64,000 nt of DNA, from positions 124,001-188,000 of the forward strand of contig JBBRBB010000001.1 in assembly GCA_038206235.1 (NCBI GenBank), given 5' to 3'. Each line of letters starts with the position of its first letter. Positions within the stretch are counted from its first letter, which is position 1. The notes beneath the pieces are model-generated. The model was not told where the DNA came from. It saw only the letters and a list, made by a program, of their open reading frames with translations, and did not search any database. The position numbers and the translations under genes were made by a program. This document shows positions 14,968-24,652 of the stretch, piece by piece. The DNA is from JBBRBB01 sp038206235 (GTDB lineage: Bacteria > Bacteroidota > Bacteroidia > Chitinophagales > Chitinophagaceae).

Positions 14968-15642
14968 TTGCTTGTAAGAAAATGTTCAGCCGAACTGTTA
15001 GGAACTTTTGCACTTGTATTTTGTGGTACAGGTGCAATTGTCATTAATCAACAAACCAACGGTGCAGTATCTCATGCAGGTGTTGCAATAACCTTTGGTT
15101 TTAGTGTTATGGCAATGATCTACACATTAGGAAATATTTCAGGAGCACATCTAAACCCGGCAGTAACTATTGCTTTTACATTAGCTAAAAGATTTTACTT
15201 AAAAGAGGTATTGCCGTACATCATTGCTCAATTAGCAGGTGCAATACTGGCAAGCCTTACCTTGAAATATCTGTTCCCAGCAAATGAATTATTAGGCGCA
15301 ACACTACCGGCAGGAACAGAACTACAATCTTTCATTTTGGAGTTTATTCTGACCTTTTTTTTAATGCTCGTCATAATCAACGTAGCAACAGGCAGTAAAG
15401 AACAGGGAATGTTTGCAGGACTTGCCATTGGCTCAACAATTTTATTAGAGGCAATGTTTGCCGGTCCTATTTGCGGAGCAAGTATGAACCCTGCACGTTC
15501 CGTTGCGCCTGCCTTGATAAGTGGTCACTTAGAACATCTCTGGATTTATATAGTTGCAACAATTGCAGGTGCAGCTTTAGCAATTCCTGTTTGGAAATTT
15601 CTTAACCATAAAAATAATCAAAATGCGAATAGCACTCTTTAG
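14968..15642 (+). CDS. Aquaglyceroporin (AqpS-like), arsenic operon
   Basis: A 224-residue MIP channel with six membrane segments and both pore motifs: HLNPAVT (Asn63-Pro-Ala) and SMNPARS (Asn174-Pro-Ala-Arg). In ars operons such AqpS-type channels let uncharged arsenite or methylarsenicals leave the cell. The only in-frame start that keeps the first membrane segment is a TTG at 14968, 12 bp after the arsM stop; the first in-frame ATG is at residue 48. A nearby ATG at 14963 is out of frame, so either TTG initiation or a small 5' indel must be assumed. It overlaps the phosphoesterase gene by 20 bp. Confidence 0.88.
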   Translation: MLVRKCSAELLGTFALVFCGTGAIVINQQTNGAVSHAGVAITFGFSVMAMIYTLGNISGAHLNPAVTIAFTLAKRFYLKEVLPYIIAQLAGAILASLTLKYLFPANELLGATLPAGTELQSFILEFILTFFLMLVIINVATGSKEQGMFAGLAIGSTILLEAMFAGPICGASMNPARSVAPALISGHLEHLWIYIVATIAGAALAIPVWKFLNHKNNQNANSTL

Positions 15643-16397
15643 CGACATACATGCAAATCTTCCTGCATTAGAAGCCTGTTTAAAAAGAATTGAGGAACAA
15701 AAGCCTGATGCTATTTATTGCTTAGGTGATTTGGTAGGTTATAATATTTGGGCAAATGAAGTAATTGATGAAATTAAAAAAAGAGGCATACCCGCTATCG
15801 CAGGAAATTATGATTTTGGAATTGGCAGAACAAGTGATGATTGCGGTTGTGCTTATAAAACAGACAAAGAAAAAGAAATGGGGGCTGTATCTATTTCTTA
15901 TACAAACCAGATAGTAAAAAACGAACAAAGAAAATACTTGCGCACATTACCAGCTCATATCAAATTAGAGTTTCAGTTAAATAATGATAAACTTAACTTA
16001 CTATTGGTACATGGAAGCCCAAGAAAGATAAATGAATATTTATTTGAAGACAGGGATGAAAAAAGCTTATTAAGAATTATGGAACAGGCAGATGCAGATA
16101 TTATGTGTTTCGGTCATACACACAAGCCCTATCAAAGAATACTGCCAACAGAGCCTGGCGAAAACCCTCATTATCGTCATGCAATTAATATTTGGTTCAG
16201 TAGGTAAGCCAAAAGATGGAGATAACAGAGGTTGTTACGTTATTTTGACTATCAATGAATTTAGCAATACACTGGTATCTGAAAGTATAGCGGTTGAGTT
16301 TATACGCTTTGTTTATAATGTAGAAAAGGCAGCAAAAGCAATAGAGGAAAGCCCCTTACCAAATGAATATGCAGATATGTTGTGGAACGCTTATTAA
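15623..16397 (+). pseudogene. Metallophosphoesterase with a one-base frameshift
   Basis: The 5' part (194 residues) has all calcineurin-like motifs: FSDIHANL (Asp8, His10), LGDLVGY, AGNYD, LLVHGSP and CFGHTHKP. It then runs off into NIWFSR and a stop at 16205. In the next frame the protein continues as NIGSVGKPKDGDNRGCYVIL and ends with EYADMLWNAY at 16395. One extra T in the run at 16191-16193 accounts for this; without it the product is about 257 residues, normal for the family. The catalytic core would survive, but the conserved C-terminal GSVGxPRDG strand would be lost. It overlaps the aquaglyceroporin gene and is the last gene of the arsenic operon. It may also be a sequencing error. Confidence 0.8.
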
Positions 16398-16554
16398 AAA
16401 GACAGATTGAGTTGCTGAAAGAATTAATTATTAATCGCAACTGAAAGTAAATTTTTACAGAGTTGAAATGAGAAAAAAATATCCTTAATAATCTGAAAAC
16501 ATTGCCGTAACAATTTAGTAACACACCAATGTGACCTTTGCTAAAATTTATCAA

Positions 16555-19500
16555 ATGCAAAGGATAGTAAAAAGCCTCATGTTTTTTTTAATCATGAGTG
16601 CATTGATTAAAGCAAATGCGCAGGAAACCATTGCTACATTAAGCGGCAGAATAAATGATAGCACGGGAAATGCAATAACCGGCGCAAGCATAATAGTGAA
16701 GCATAACCCCACAGGCCGAGAAACAAAAATTCTCTCAAACAATAAAGGAATATTTGTACTTACAAATTTAAAAGCCGGCGGACCTTATACTCTCACTGCT
16801 TCATTTGTTGGCTTTAAAGAAGAAGTGATTAACGATATAAATCTCACCCTCGGTACAAACCCCGATTTGAATATCATCCTGCAACCTGTAAGCAACGAAT
16901 TAAAAGAAGTTACCATTATGGGCACGGGCAGAAGAAATTTGTCTTCGGGCTTAACGGTAGGTGCAAGACAGTTGAGCACACTGCCTACACTGGGAAGAAG
17001 CCTGCAGGATTTTACAAGGCTTACTCCTCAATCAAACAACAACTCATTTGCAGGAACCAGTTTTCGTTACAACAATATTACACTCGATGGGGCAGTAAAC
17101 AACGATGCCATCGGATTCAGCAACTCCGCAGGCGGTGTAAGCGGTGGCGGACAAGCAGGCACATCAGGTTCAGGTACAAGAACAAATCCTTACAGCCTCG
17201 ATGCAATACAGGAAGTGCAGGTGCAGCTTGCGCCCTACGATGTAAGGCTTGGTAACTTTACCGGCGGAAGCATAAATGCTGTTACCAAAAGCGGCGCCAA
17301 TGATTTTCATGGGTCGGTTTATGGATATGGAAGAAATCAAACATTAGTTGGTAAAAGTAATGATGCACTGCATACAAAAATCGGTTCTGATTTTTATGAT
17401 TATCAATACGGCGCAAGCGTTGGCGGGCCTATCATTAAAAACAAAGCATTCTTTTTTGTAAATGGAGAAATTACACGCAGACAGGAACCCACATTTTATA
17501 ATGCCGGAGATGCTGGTGCAGCAATCAGTGTGGCCGATGCTGAAGCAATACGCAACAATCTTATTACAAAATATAATTATGACCCCGGAACTTACGGTCC
17601 ATACACTATTGCAACCAACAGCAATAAATTGTTTGGGCGTTTTGACTGGAATCTGAACTTAAGAAATTCATTAATGCTGCGTGCTATATATACACATGGC
17701 TGGGGACAAAATCTTGAACGCTCATCAACCAACTTTCAATTTTCATCAACTGATTTTACACAGCATACAAAGAATCTGAATCTTGTTGCTGAATTAAAAT
17801 CAACCATCAGCAATTCTGTTAGCAATAATATTATAGCGAGTTATATTAATGTACATGAATACAGAGATTTTCCGGGTGTGCTTGCTCCCTTTATTGATAT
17901 TGGCGGTGGAAAAATCTGGCTTGGCACATGGCGTGAAGCATCTGTATATAACGTGAAACAAAAAACTGTTGAGTTCACTGATAATTTAACCGTAACAAAG
18001 GGCATCAATAAATTTACCTTCGGCACGCACAATGAATTTTATGACCTTACCTATGGCTTTCTCAATTCATGGAATGGACGTTGGGAATATGCTGATGTAA
18101 ATTCTTTTCTTGCAGACAAGCCTTCACGCATACGCAGCACATATTCAGTGGATGATTCAAAGAACAGCAGAAACGATTTGTATAATAATCTTCCGGGAAG
18201 TAATTACAAAGTAAATTTATTAAGCGCCTATGCACAGGATGATATCTCCTTCAACAAAAAATTCAAATTAACTCCGGGCATAAGAGTAGATTATTCTTTT
18301 GTAAATAATCAGCCTCCTTTAGATACGGCAGTAACGAATACCAAAGATTATATTTCAACCAATCCAACTTACACACATACAAGCTGGAGCCGGTTTGACA
18401 ACAAGTGGCTTGGCAAAGCAACCGTTTCTCCGAGAGTAGGATTTAGTTATGATGTGAATGGCAACCAGTCATTAATTTTCAGAGGCGGTACAGGAGTTTT
18501 TGTTGGCAGAATGCCTTTTGCATGGCTTGGATATGCATACACATTGAACGGAACAAACTTTGGCAACATAGATTACAAGCCCGTTTCAGGAACTGTTGTT
18601 CCGCTTGCAATTAATCCTAATAATTTGCAGGATACTGTTACGAAATATGGCGGCACTTCTGCTTCTGCAACACATGAAGTGGATATAATAGATAACAACT
18701 TCAAGCTCCCCTCTATCTGGCGTTCAAACCTTGCAACAGATATAAAGTTTGGTCGTGGCTATAAACTTACACTTGATGTTATGTACACCAAAACATTACA
18801 CGATGTAAAGTTTCAGCAAATCAATGTAAAAGATACCACCGCATATTTTTCAACAGGACTCACGCAAACACCTGTGTATGTTGGCGGCAAAGTAAATGCT
18901 GCTTTTTCAAATGCCTATTTGCTCTCGAACACTACGGAAGGGTATCGTTACAATCTTACTGCGCAAATATCTAAAGCTGCAAACAACATAAAAGTTGGAA
19001 GCGAGCATTTGCTCGATATAAACTGGAGTCTCGCTTACACTTATGGAATAAGCAAAGACATAAGCAATGGAATAAGAAATTCTTTCCAGAGTAATTATGA
19101 AGTGAACCCTTCCATCGTACCAAATGACCCGCAATTAGCGTATTCAAATTTCGATTTACGCCATCGCATTGTGGGTACAGGAAGCTTTGCATTTAAGTGG
19201 AATAGCAACAACACAAGCTCACTTGCATTATTCTATTCAAGCCAGAGCGGAAGTCCGTACACATTGATTTATGCATCAAGTCCTAACCCTTTCAGCAATG
19301 CATCGAATGCAAATCTTGTTTACATTCCTAAAGACCGGAGCGACATAAATCTCGCTGATATAAAAGATGCCGGCGGCAATGTTACCGTGACTGCAGACCA
19401 GCAATGGACGGCAATGAATAATTTCATTACCAGTGATGATTATTTAAGCACCCGTCGCGGCAAGTATACAGAAAGAAATGGTATGAGAACACCATGGAAT

Positions 19501-19830
19501 CATTTTTTAGATATGAAGCTGATGCATGAATTTCATTTTAAAGGCGATAATGATAAGCATTCACTGCAGGTAAGCCTCGACATATTTAATGTGCTTAATC
19601 TTGTCAATAACGATTGGGGGCATATTGCCTTTGTTACCAACGTAAACAACTACAATGTAAACTTTTTAAAGTTTGCAACCGATGCCAATAGTATTGCGCC
19701 GGGTGCGCCATCAACAGGTTATGTGCCTACATTCAATTTTGTGGCGCCGCCATCAACAGGGCATTATTATACTATTGACCCGATCAATTCACGCTGGCAG
19801 GCACAGGTTGGTGTGAAGTATAATTTTTAA
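16555..19830 (+). CDS. Oar-like TonB-dependent outer-membrane receptor
   Basis: A 1091-residue receptor if started at the ATG at 16555 (MQRIVKSLMFFLIMSALIKANA), which gives a signal peptide. Residues 25-115 are a carboxypeptidase-regulatory-like beta-sandwich (TLSGRINDSTGNAITGASIIV to LTLGTNPDLNIILQPV). Next comes a plug domain (YNNITLDGAVNNDAIGF, GSINAVTKSGANDFHGSVYGYGRN) and a large beta-barrel ending in WQAQVGVKYNF with the terminal Phe of outer-membrane proteins. It resembles the Oar/TonB receptors of Bacteroidota with unknown substrates. No SusD partner is adjacent. It starts 157 bp after the arsenic operon and need not be part of it. Confidence 0.88.
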   Translation: MQRIVKSLMFFLIMSALIKANAQETIATLSGRINDSTGNAITGASIIVKHNPTGRETKILSNNKGIFVLTNLKAGGPYTLTASFVGFKEEVINDINLTLGTNPDLNIILQPVSNELKEVTIMGTGRRNLSSGLTVGARQLSTLPTLGRSLQDFTRLTPQSNNNSFAGTSFRYNNITLDGAVNNDAIGFSNSAGGVSGGGQAGTSGSGTRTNPYSLDAIQEVQVQLAPYDVRLGNFTGGSINAVTKSGANDFHGSVYGYGRNQTLVGKSNDALHTKIGSDFYDYQYGASVGGPIIKNKAFFFVNGEITRRQEPTFYNAGDAGAAISVADAEAIRNNLITKYNYDPGTYGPYTIATNSNKLFGRFDWNLNLRNSLMLRAIYTHGWGQNLERSSTNFQFSSTDFTQHTKNLNLVAELKSTISNSVSNNIIASYINVHEYRDFPGVLAPFIDIGGGKIWLGTWREASVYNVKQKTVEFTDNLTVTKGINKFTFGTHNEFYDLTYGFLNSWNGRWEYADVNSFLADKPSRIRSTYSVDDSKNSRNDLYNNLPGSNYKVNLLSAYAQDDISFNKKFKLTPGIRVDYSFVNNQPPLDTAVTNTKDYISTNPTYTHTSWSRFDNKWLGKATVSPRVGFSYDVNGNQSLIFRGGTGVFVGRMPFAWLGYAYTLNGTNFGNIDYKPVSGTVVPLAINPNNLQDTVTKYGGTSASATHEVDIIDNNFKLPSIWRSNLATDIKFGRGYKLTLDVMYTKTLHDVKFQQINVKDTTAYFSTGLTQTPVYVGGKVNAAFSNAYLLSNTTEGYRYNLTAQISKAANNIKVGSEHLLDINWSLAYTYGISKDISNGIRNSFQSNYEVNPSIVPNDPQLAYSNFDLRHRIVGTGSFAFKWNSNNTSSLALFYSSQSGSPYTLIYASSPNPFSNASNANLVYIPKDRSDINLADIKDAGGNVTVTADQQWTAMNNFITSDDYLSTRRGKYTERNGMRTPWNHFLDMKLMHEFHFKGDNDKHSLQVSLDIFNVLNLVNNDWGHIAFVTNVNNYNVNFLKFATDANSIAPGAPSTGYVPTFNFVAPPSTGHYYTIDPINSRWQAQVGVKYNF

Positions 19831-19840
19831 ATTTCAATTA

Positions 19841-19984
19841 AACACATAGGCACATAGTGCATATAGAAAACACATAGAGAGAAACTTGAATACTATGTGC
19901 AATCTATGCCCGCCCGAACGTGCCATTCGGTACGGGCAGGTTTCTATGATTCTATCCACGCCTGTGGCGGGACAAGTTGTGTTG
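19841..19984. repeat. Composite dispersed repeat: CACATAG arms with GGCGGGACAAG core
   Basis: The segment begins with acacataggcacatagtgc and further CACATAG-like units, then has opposing TACTATGTG and CTATG units, a CCCG/CGGG hairpin, and CCTGTGGCGGGACAAGTTGTG at 19961-19981. The last 16 bases recur in reverse orientation at 32235-32250, again between CACATAG arms. It lies in the 377-bp gap after the TonB receptor gene. Confidence 0.75.
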
Positions 19985-20110
19985 AAAAAAAAATTCCAAA
20001 ACTCAGGTTAACAAAAACATCATTTTCTGTTTACATAAAGTTTATAAACCGTTTTGATATTTGTATTCCTTTTGAAAACATAGTGAACATAAGTATTTCT
20101 CATGCCAACG

Positions 20111-20143
20111 GCCCCCATTTTTATCGGGGCTTTTTTATTTTTA
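20111..20143 (+). terminator. Candidate rho-independent terminator
   Basis: GCCCC and GGGGC arms (20111-20115, 20126-20130) enclose a ten-base loop and are followed by TTTTTTATTTTT. It would end transcription from the TonB receptor or the repeat region before the CNNM gene. The stem is short (5 bp). Confidence 0.6.
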
Positions 20144-20207
20144 ATACCGGCTCGTTTTATTGTAAATTTGTAAAACAAGAAACAAAAAAATCTAGTACAT
20201 TCGATGT

Positions 20208-21467
20208 ATGATTGAAATATATCTACTCATCTGGATTGGTGTTTCGCTTTTGATGATCGCTTTTTTTGCGGGTATAGAAATTGCTTTTATCAGCGCCAAT
20301 CGCTTAAGTATTGAATTAAAAAAGAAACAGGGAAAACGAAGCGGCATTGTGCTATCACGCTTTATGGAAGAGCCTTCCCGCTTTATAGGCATCTGCCTTA
20401 TTGGCGTAAATATTTTTCTTGTTATTTATGGTTTACAGTTTAGTGAGCTGATGAAGCAGTCGCTTTGGAATCCGCTGAAATTAGAAAATGAATATGTGAA
20501 GCTGGCCTTTAATACAGTAATTTCTTCAATAATTGTTTTATTGTTCGGAGAGTTTTTACCCAAAGCAATATTCAGAGCACGCAATGATAGCCTGCTTAGC
20601 TTTTTTGCTTCTGTAAGTAACTTTTTTTATAAATTGTTTTATCCAATCTCCTCTTTCTTTGTTTCGATAGCTGAAGCCATTCTTAAATATATTTTCAACG
20701 TAAAAGTAAAGGCGGGCGAAGAACCTTTTTCAAAAATTGATCTGGAACATTTTTTTCAGCAAACAAAAGAACAGGATGCTGACGGGCAGGAGCTTAATAC
20801 AGAACTTTTTGAAAATGCACTCTCTTTACCAACTATAAAAATAAGACAATGCCTTGTTCCAAGAACGGAAATAGAAGCAGTAGATATTGATTGCTCTGTA
20901 GCAGAAGCCAATAAAAAATTTATAGAAACAAGGCTCAGCAAGATTGTAGTTTATGAAGGAAACATTGATAACATTTTGGGTTATATACATCAGCTTGATA
21001 TGCTGAAAAGAACGGCAGAATTAAAATCTATTTTACTTCCTATTCCTGTAGTGCCCGAAACAATGAGCGCCACAGACCTTATAAATAAATTTACCAAAGA
21101 ACGAAAGAGCATTGCATGGGTGGTGGATGAATTTGGCGGCACTGCAGGCATTGTTACTATGGAAGATTTGCTCGAAGAAATTTTTGGTGAAATACTCGAT
21201 GAGTATGATACGGAAGAGTTTGCAGAAAAGCAATTATCAGACAACGAATATATTTTCTCCGGAAGAGCAGAGCTTGATTATCTGAATGAAAAATACGATT
21301 TTGATTTTCCGGGAGATGAATCTGAAACGCTTTCAGGATACATTATCAATCAGCATGAAACCATTCCTAAATTAAAAGAAAGAATCATTATTGATAAATA
21401 TGAATTTGATGTTCTTACTGTAAGCGATACCAGAATTGAAATGGTGAAGATGAAAGTGTTGCGGTAA
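20208..21467 (+). CDS. CNNM/CorC family membrane protein (hemolysin-like)
   Basis: A 419-residue inner-membrane protein. The DUF21/CNNM transmembrane domain spans about residues 1-165 (GVSLLMIAFFAGIEIAFISANRL, then FGEFLPKAIF). A CBS pair follows at about 195-320 (LVPRTEIEAV, GILGYIHQLD-like, EFGGTAGIVTMEDLLEEIFGEI), and a CorC_HlyC domain closes at about 330-419 (YIFSGRAELDYLNEKYDF). The family moves or controls Mg or Co ions; in this phylum a related protein (GldE) is tied to gliding, but the gldD-type neighbours are absent here. A TAnnTTTG box (20163-20170, TAAATTTG) lies 37 bp before the start. Confidence 0.88.
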   Translation: MIEIYLLIWIGVSLLMIAFFAGIEIAFISANRLSIELKKKQGKRSGIVLSRFMEEPSRFIGICLIGVNIFLVIYGLQFSELMKQSLWNPLKLENEYVKLAFNTVISSIIVLLFGEFLPKAIFRARNDSLLSFFASVSNFFYKLFYPISSFFVSIAEAILKYIFNVKVKAGEEPFSKIDLEHFFQQTKEQDADGQELNTELFENALSLPTIKIRQCLVPRTEIEAVDIDCSVAEANKKFIETRLSKIVVYEGNIDNILGYIHQLDMLKRTAELKSILLPIPVVPETMSATDLINKFTKERKSIAWVVDEFGGTAGIVTMEDLLEEIFGEILDEYDTEEFAEKQLSDNEYIFSGRAELDYLNEKYDFDFPGDESETLSGYIINQHETIPKLKERIIIDKYEFDVLTVSDTRIEMVKMKVLR

Positions 21468-21681
21468 TTTTATTTTGAGGATTTTTTTTTGATAAGAACT
21501 ATACGAACGTATTCCCTAAAAACCAATCGTTAGAAAAAAAAAGTTCTGCCCGCCGCAAAAGAAAATTAAAAACCACGCTGACATTCCCGGGCCATTGTGG
21601 GTATATTTTAAAAATATTTTACAGCCTTTACCTTTTGAATGAATATTTCATTTTATATAAATTTCAAAGCACCTTCGTGAA

Positions 21682-22398
21682 ATGAATATTCAAATCTTTA
21701 TTCCCTGTTTTATAGACCAATTGTATCCTTCCGTTGCTTTTAATATGATTAAAGTGCTGCAGAAAGCAGGTTGTGCTGTTCATTACAATACCAATCAAAC
21801 CTGTTGCGGGCAGCCGGCTTTTAATGCCGGCTTTTGGGGCGAGGCAAAAGATGTTTGCAATAAGTTTATTAAAGATTTTGAGGGCGCCGAATATATCGTT
21901 ACACCCAGCGCCAGTTGTGCGGGCTTTGTAAAAAACTATTACAGCAAGTTGTTTAATGATTCTTCAGCGCATAACAATTTAAAACAGTTGCAAAACAGAA
22001 TATATGAGTTTACAGATTTTATGGTGAATATTTTAAAGGTTGATGACACAGGTGCAACGTTCCCCGGAAAAGCCACCTATCACGATAGTTGCGCTGCATT
22101 GCGTGAATGCAAAATAAAAAAAGAGCCGCGTTTATTATTGCATAAAGTAAAAGGATTGGAATTGATTGAAATGAATGATGTGGAAACCTGTTGCGGATTT
22201 GGCGGCACGTTTGCAATAAAATTTGAACCGATAAGCATTGCAATGGCCGACCAAAAAATTAATCATGCAATGGAAACAGGTGCAAAATATATTATTAGTA
22301 CAGACATGAGTTGCCTGATGCACCTCGATGGATATATTAAACACAAAGGAATTGATTTGAGAGCTTTGCATATTGCAGATATATTATCCAATTTCTAA
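21682..22398 (+). CDS. LutA/YkgE-like Fe-S oxidoreductase subunit
   Basis: A 238-residue cytoplasmic protein with the two CCG-type Cys-rich motifs of heterodisulfide-reductase and lactate-oxidation subunits: NQTCCGQPAFNAG (about residues 32-44) and VETCCGFGGTFAIKF (about 169-183), each with an upstream or downstream Cys (IPCFIDQLYP, YHDSCAALRECK). LutA works with LutB and LutC in L-lactate use, but no lutB or lutC is adjacent here. The gene instead precedes a Smr-domain gene by 17 bp. The partner is likely encoded elsewhere. Confidence 0.85.
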   Translation: MNIQIFIPCFIDQLYPSVAFNMIKVLQKAGCAVHYNTNQTCCGQPAFNAGFWGEAKDVCNKFIKDFEGAEYIVTPSASCAGFVKNYYSKLFNDSSAHNNLKQLQNRIYEFTDFMVNILKVDDTGATFPGKATYHDSCAALRECKIKKEPRLLLHKVKGLELIEMNDVETCCGFGGTFAIKFEPISIAMADQKINHAMETGAKYIISTDMSCLMHLDGYIKHKGIDLRALHIADILSNF

Positions 22399-22415
22399 TC
22401 TTTAAAAAATCTGTT

Positions 22416-23447
22416 TTGAAATACCAGGCTGGTGATGATATTATTGTTTTACATAGCAAAGAAGAGGGAAAAGTGGTAGAGATTATCAGTGATAAAATGG
22501 TGCTGATAGAAATAAGAGGCGTGCGTTTTCCCGCATACGTGGACCAGATTGATTTTCCCTATTTCCATCGCTTTACCCAAAAAAAAGTTGTTGAAGAAAA
22601 AAAACCTCATCAAAAAAAATATATTGATGAAGTGCCCAAAGAAAGAAAATCACAGAAAGCTAATATTAAAACAGAAGACGGCGTATGGCTTTCATTACTT
22701 CCGAAATTCAGCTTTGATGAATATGATGATGAAATAGTTGAATTACTTAAAATCTATCTTGTAAATAAAACCGATAAAAGCTATAAGCTTAATTATAAGC
22801 AGGAGCTTAAAGGGGAAGCCGCATTTGAATTAAGCAGCGAAGTGCTTGCGCATCATGATTTTTATCTCCATGATATTCCATTTGAAAATTTGAATGATAA
22901 TCCAAATTTGGTTTTTGAGTTTTCACTTCTTCAGCCAAACAAAAAGAAAGCTCCTTTTTTTTCAATTGAATTAAAATTAAAAGCCAAACAGGTTTTTAAA
23001 AGAATCGAGGAAATAAAAGAAAAAAATGAACCTACCATTTCATATTCCTTATTTACAAGTTATCCCGATAAAGCTCCTGTAGAAAAAACCGATTTAGGCA
23101 AGCTTGCATCAAAGGGATATAAAATTTATGACGCTGCTGAAATAACCAAACACTTAGAGCCTGCAAGAACAATAATAGATCTGCACATTGAGAAATTGGC
23201 TGATGACTATTCAAAAATGATTTCTTCTGAAATTCTCTTGTTACAGCTAAAGGAGTTTGAAAAATGGTTCCTGCTTGCTGTTGCTCACCGGCAGCAAAAT
23301 TTAATAGTAATACATGGTATAGGCACAGGCAAGCTGAGAGAAGAAATTCATGAAATGCTCAAGCAGAAAAAAGAAGTGAAGACTTTCATAAATCAATATG
23401 ACCATCGCTTTGGCTATGGCGCTACTGAAATTATTTTTCAGTATTGA
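22416..23447 (+). CDS. DUF2027-Smr domain protein
   Basis: A 343-residue protein. Residues 1-45 are a small beta barrel (GDDIIVLHSKEEGKVVEII), the central part is the DUF2027 beta-rich region, and the C-terminal 80 residues are a Smr domain: IDLHIEKLADDYS (start motif) and LIVIHGIGTGKLREEIHEML with the HGxGxGxLR nuclease motif. Such proteins are linked to nucleic-acid nicking or ribosome rescue, with the bacterial role not settled. The start is a TTG at 22416, 17 bp after the lutA-like stop; no closer ATG keeps the beta-barrel start. Confidence 0.85.
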   Translation: MKYQAGDDIIVLHSKEEGKVVEIISDKMVLIEIRGVRFPAYVDQIDFPYFHRFTQKKVVEEKKPHQKKYIDEVPKERKSQKANIKTEDGVWLSLLPKFSFDEYDDEIVELLKIYLVNKTDKSYKLNYKQELKGEAAFELSSEVLAHHDFYLHDIPFENLNDNPNLVFEFSLLQPNKKKAPFFSIELKLKAKQVFKRIEEIKEKNEPTISYSLFTSYPDKAPVEKTDLGKLASKGYKIYDAAEITKHLEPARTIIDLHIEKLADDYSKMISSEILLLQLKEFEKWFLLAVAHRQQNLIVIHGIGTGKLREEIHEMLKQKKEVKTFINQYDHRFGYGATEIIFQY

Positions 23448-23514
23448 ACATAACATTTACATTTCTCATTTTACATTTTAAAATATTCTGCTCTATTTTG
23501 CGTTAAAATGCAAC

Positions 23515-23961
23515 ATGCGAAATTTGATTGTATTGATATTAATTTTCTTCACGCTTTTAAGCTGCAAAACACCTCAATCTTTTGAATACCGGGATGTGAG
23601 AAATATTAAAATTGACAGTCTTGGATTTAATACTTCTACTATACATTTTTCACTCGTTTATTTTAATCCGAATAATTATGGAGTTGATCTAAGGCATGTT
23701 GATTGCGAGGTTTATATTAACCGCAATTACCTGGGCAAATATGTGCTGGACACGCTGATGCACATTGCCAAAAAATCAGAATTTGAAGTGCCCTCTACAA
23801 TGCAGGTTGATATGAAGAACATTTTTAAAAATACATTCGCCGCCATTCTTTTGAACGATGTATTAATTCAGGTAAAAGGAACAACAAGAATTGGGAAGGG
23901 GGGAATTTTTATAAATATTCCATTCACTTATGAAGCAAGGGAAAAAATTGATTTATTCTAA
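23515..23961 (+). CDS. LEA type 2 (LEA14-like) lipoprotein
   Basis: A 148-residue lipoprotein. A signal peptide with lipobox LLSC (Cys17) is followed by an LEA14-like beta-sandwich: VRNIKIDSLGFNTSTIHFSLVYFNPNNYGVDLRHVDCEVYIN has the N-P-N motif shared by this family. The protein is probably anchored in the outer or inner membrane facing the periplasm. The role is unknown; relatives are linked to desiccation or stress tolerance. Confidence 0.8.
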   Translation: MRNLIVLILIFFTLLSCKTPQSFEYRDVRNIKIDSLGFNTSTIHFSLVYFNPNNYGVDLRHVDCEVYINRNYLGKYVLDTLMHIAKKSEFEVPSTMQVDMKNIFKNTFAAILLNDVLIQVKGTTRIGKGGIFINIPFTYEAREKIDLF

Positions 23962-23980
23962 TTCGTTACTTTGTTTTTTC

Positions 23981-24060
23981 ACCACATAGAATCATAGGAA
24001 CATAGGTTGCACATAGTATTCAGTAATCTCGCTATATGTTTTCTATGTGTCTATGTGTTA
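23981..24060. repeat. Dispersed inverted repeat with CACATAG arms
   Basis: The left half carries CACATAGAATCATAGGAACATAG and a second CACATAG. The right half carries the opposite units (TATGTTTTCTATGTG, TCTATGTG), so the whole can fold back on itself. It lies between two convergent genes, next to a hairpin terminator. Confidence 0.75.
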
Positions 24061-24074
24061 AGTTTTGTGAAATA

Positions 24075-24105
24075 AAAAGCTGCTTTATTTTTAGAAACAG
24101 CTTTT
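24075..24105. terminator. Bidirectional hairpin terminator
   Basis: AAAAGCTG (24075-24082) pairs with CAGCTTTT (24098-24105). The A-rich 5' side and T-rich 3' side make it usable by both the LEA gene upstream and the barrel protein gene on the opposite strand. Confidence 0.7.
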
Positions 24106-24130
24106 AATATTGCTTTAAAAGCTTTAAAAT

Positions 24131-24610
24131 TTAAAATGTGTATCGTATTGCCAATCCTCCCCATCCCCCTTCAAAATAATTATATCCTACAATGTTGAAA
24201 GAGGGCTGCCAGTCGAGGCTCACGTTTAAAGGCACTTCGTTTACTTTATAATCTAATCCAATTACACCATCAACACCAATCATAAGGCCATTATTTCTCT
24301 GCGGAAAAGCTGTCTTCCACGTATTGTTCCATGCACCAATGTGTCCGCCGCCGCCCGCATACCATTTCAATCCTTCAGCGCCATTAATATCACCATGAAT
24401 TTCATACAAACCCGTTAAGCGAAATCCATAATTAAAAAAATATCCTAATCCTTCAAGAGCAATTTTATCCGAGGTAAAACTTTTCAAAGAAATGGCTCCG
24501 GGATAAAATTTCACGCCCAGTGCAGTTTTATAAGTTCTGCCCATGCTTTGTGCATGAGAATTAAAATAAAGCATTGCAAATAAAATTGTGCAGAAAAAAA
24601 TCTTTTTCAT
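24131..24610 (-). CDS. Outer-membrane barrel-like protein, paralog 2
   Basis: A 159-residue exported protein with signal peptide (FNSHAQ at the end of residues 1-20). It closely follows the layout of its neighbour at 24653: both have ALGVKFYPGA or AAGVKFPGG near the start, GLRVSGLYE or RLTGLYEI, GFDYK or GLDYK, PLNVSLDWQPS, and end with GGLAIRYTF with a terminal aromatic. These repeated beta-strands and the terminal Phe fit a small eight-stranded outer-membrane barrel. Function unknown. The pair looks like a tandem duplication. Confidence 0.75.
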   Translation of the reverse strand: MKKIFFCTILFAMLYFNSHAQSMGRTYKTALGVKFYPGAISLKSFTSDKIALEGLGYFFNYGFRLTGLYEIHGDINGAEGLKWYAGGGGHIGAWNNTWKTAFPQRNNGLMIGVDGVIGLDYKVNEVPLNVSLDWQPSFNIVGYNYFEGGWGGLAIRYTF

Positions 24611-24652
24611 TGTTGTATTTTTTTAGGCCGCAAATGTATAGGAAAATAAAAT

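Noticed and set aside
16092..16397. Separate 101-codon gene after the phosphoesterase
   Set aside because: It is the frameshifted 3' end of the phosphoesterase gene, as shown by the matching family motif SVGKPKDGDNRG.
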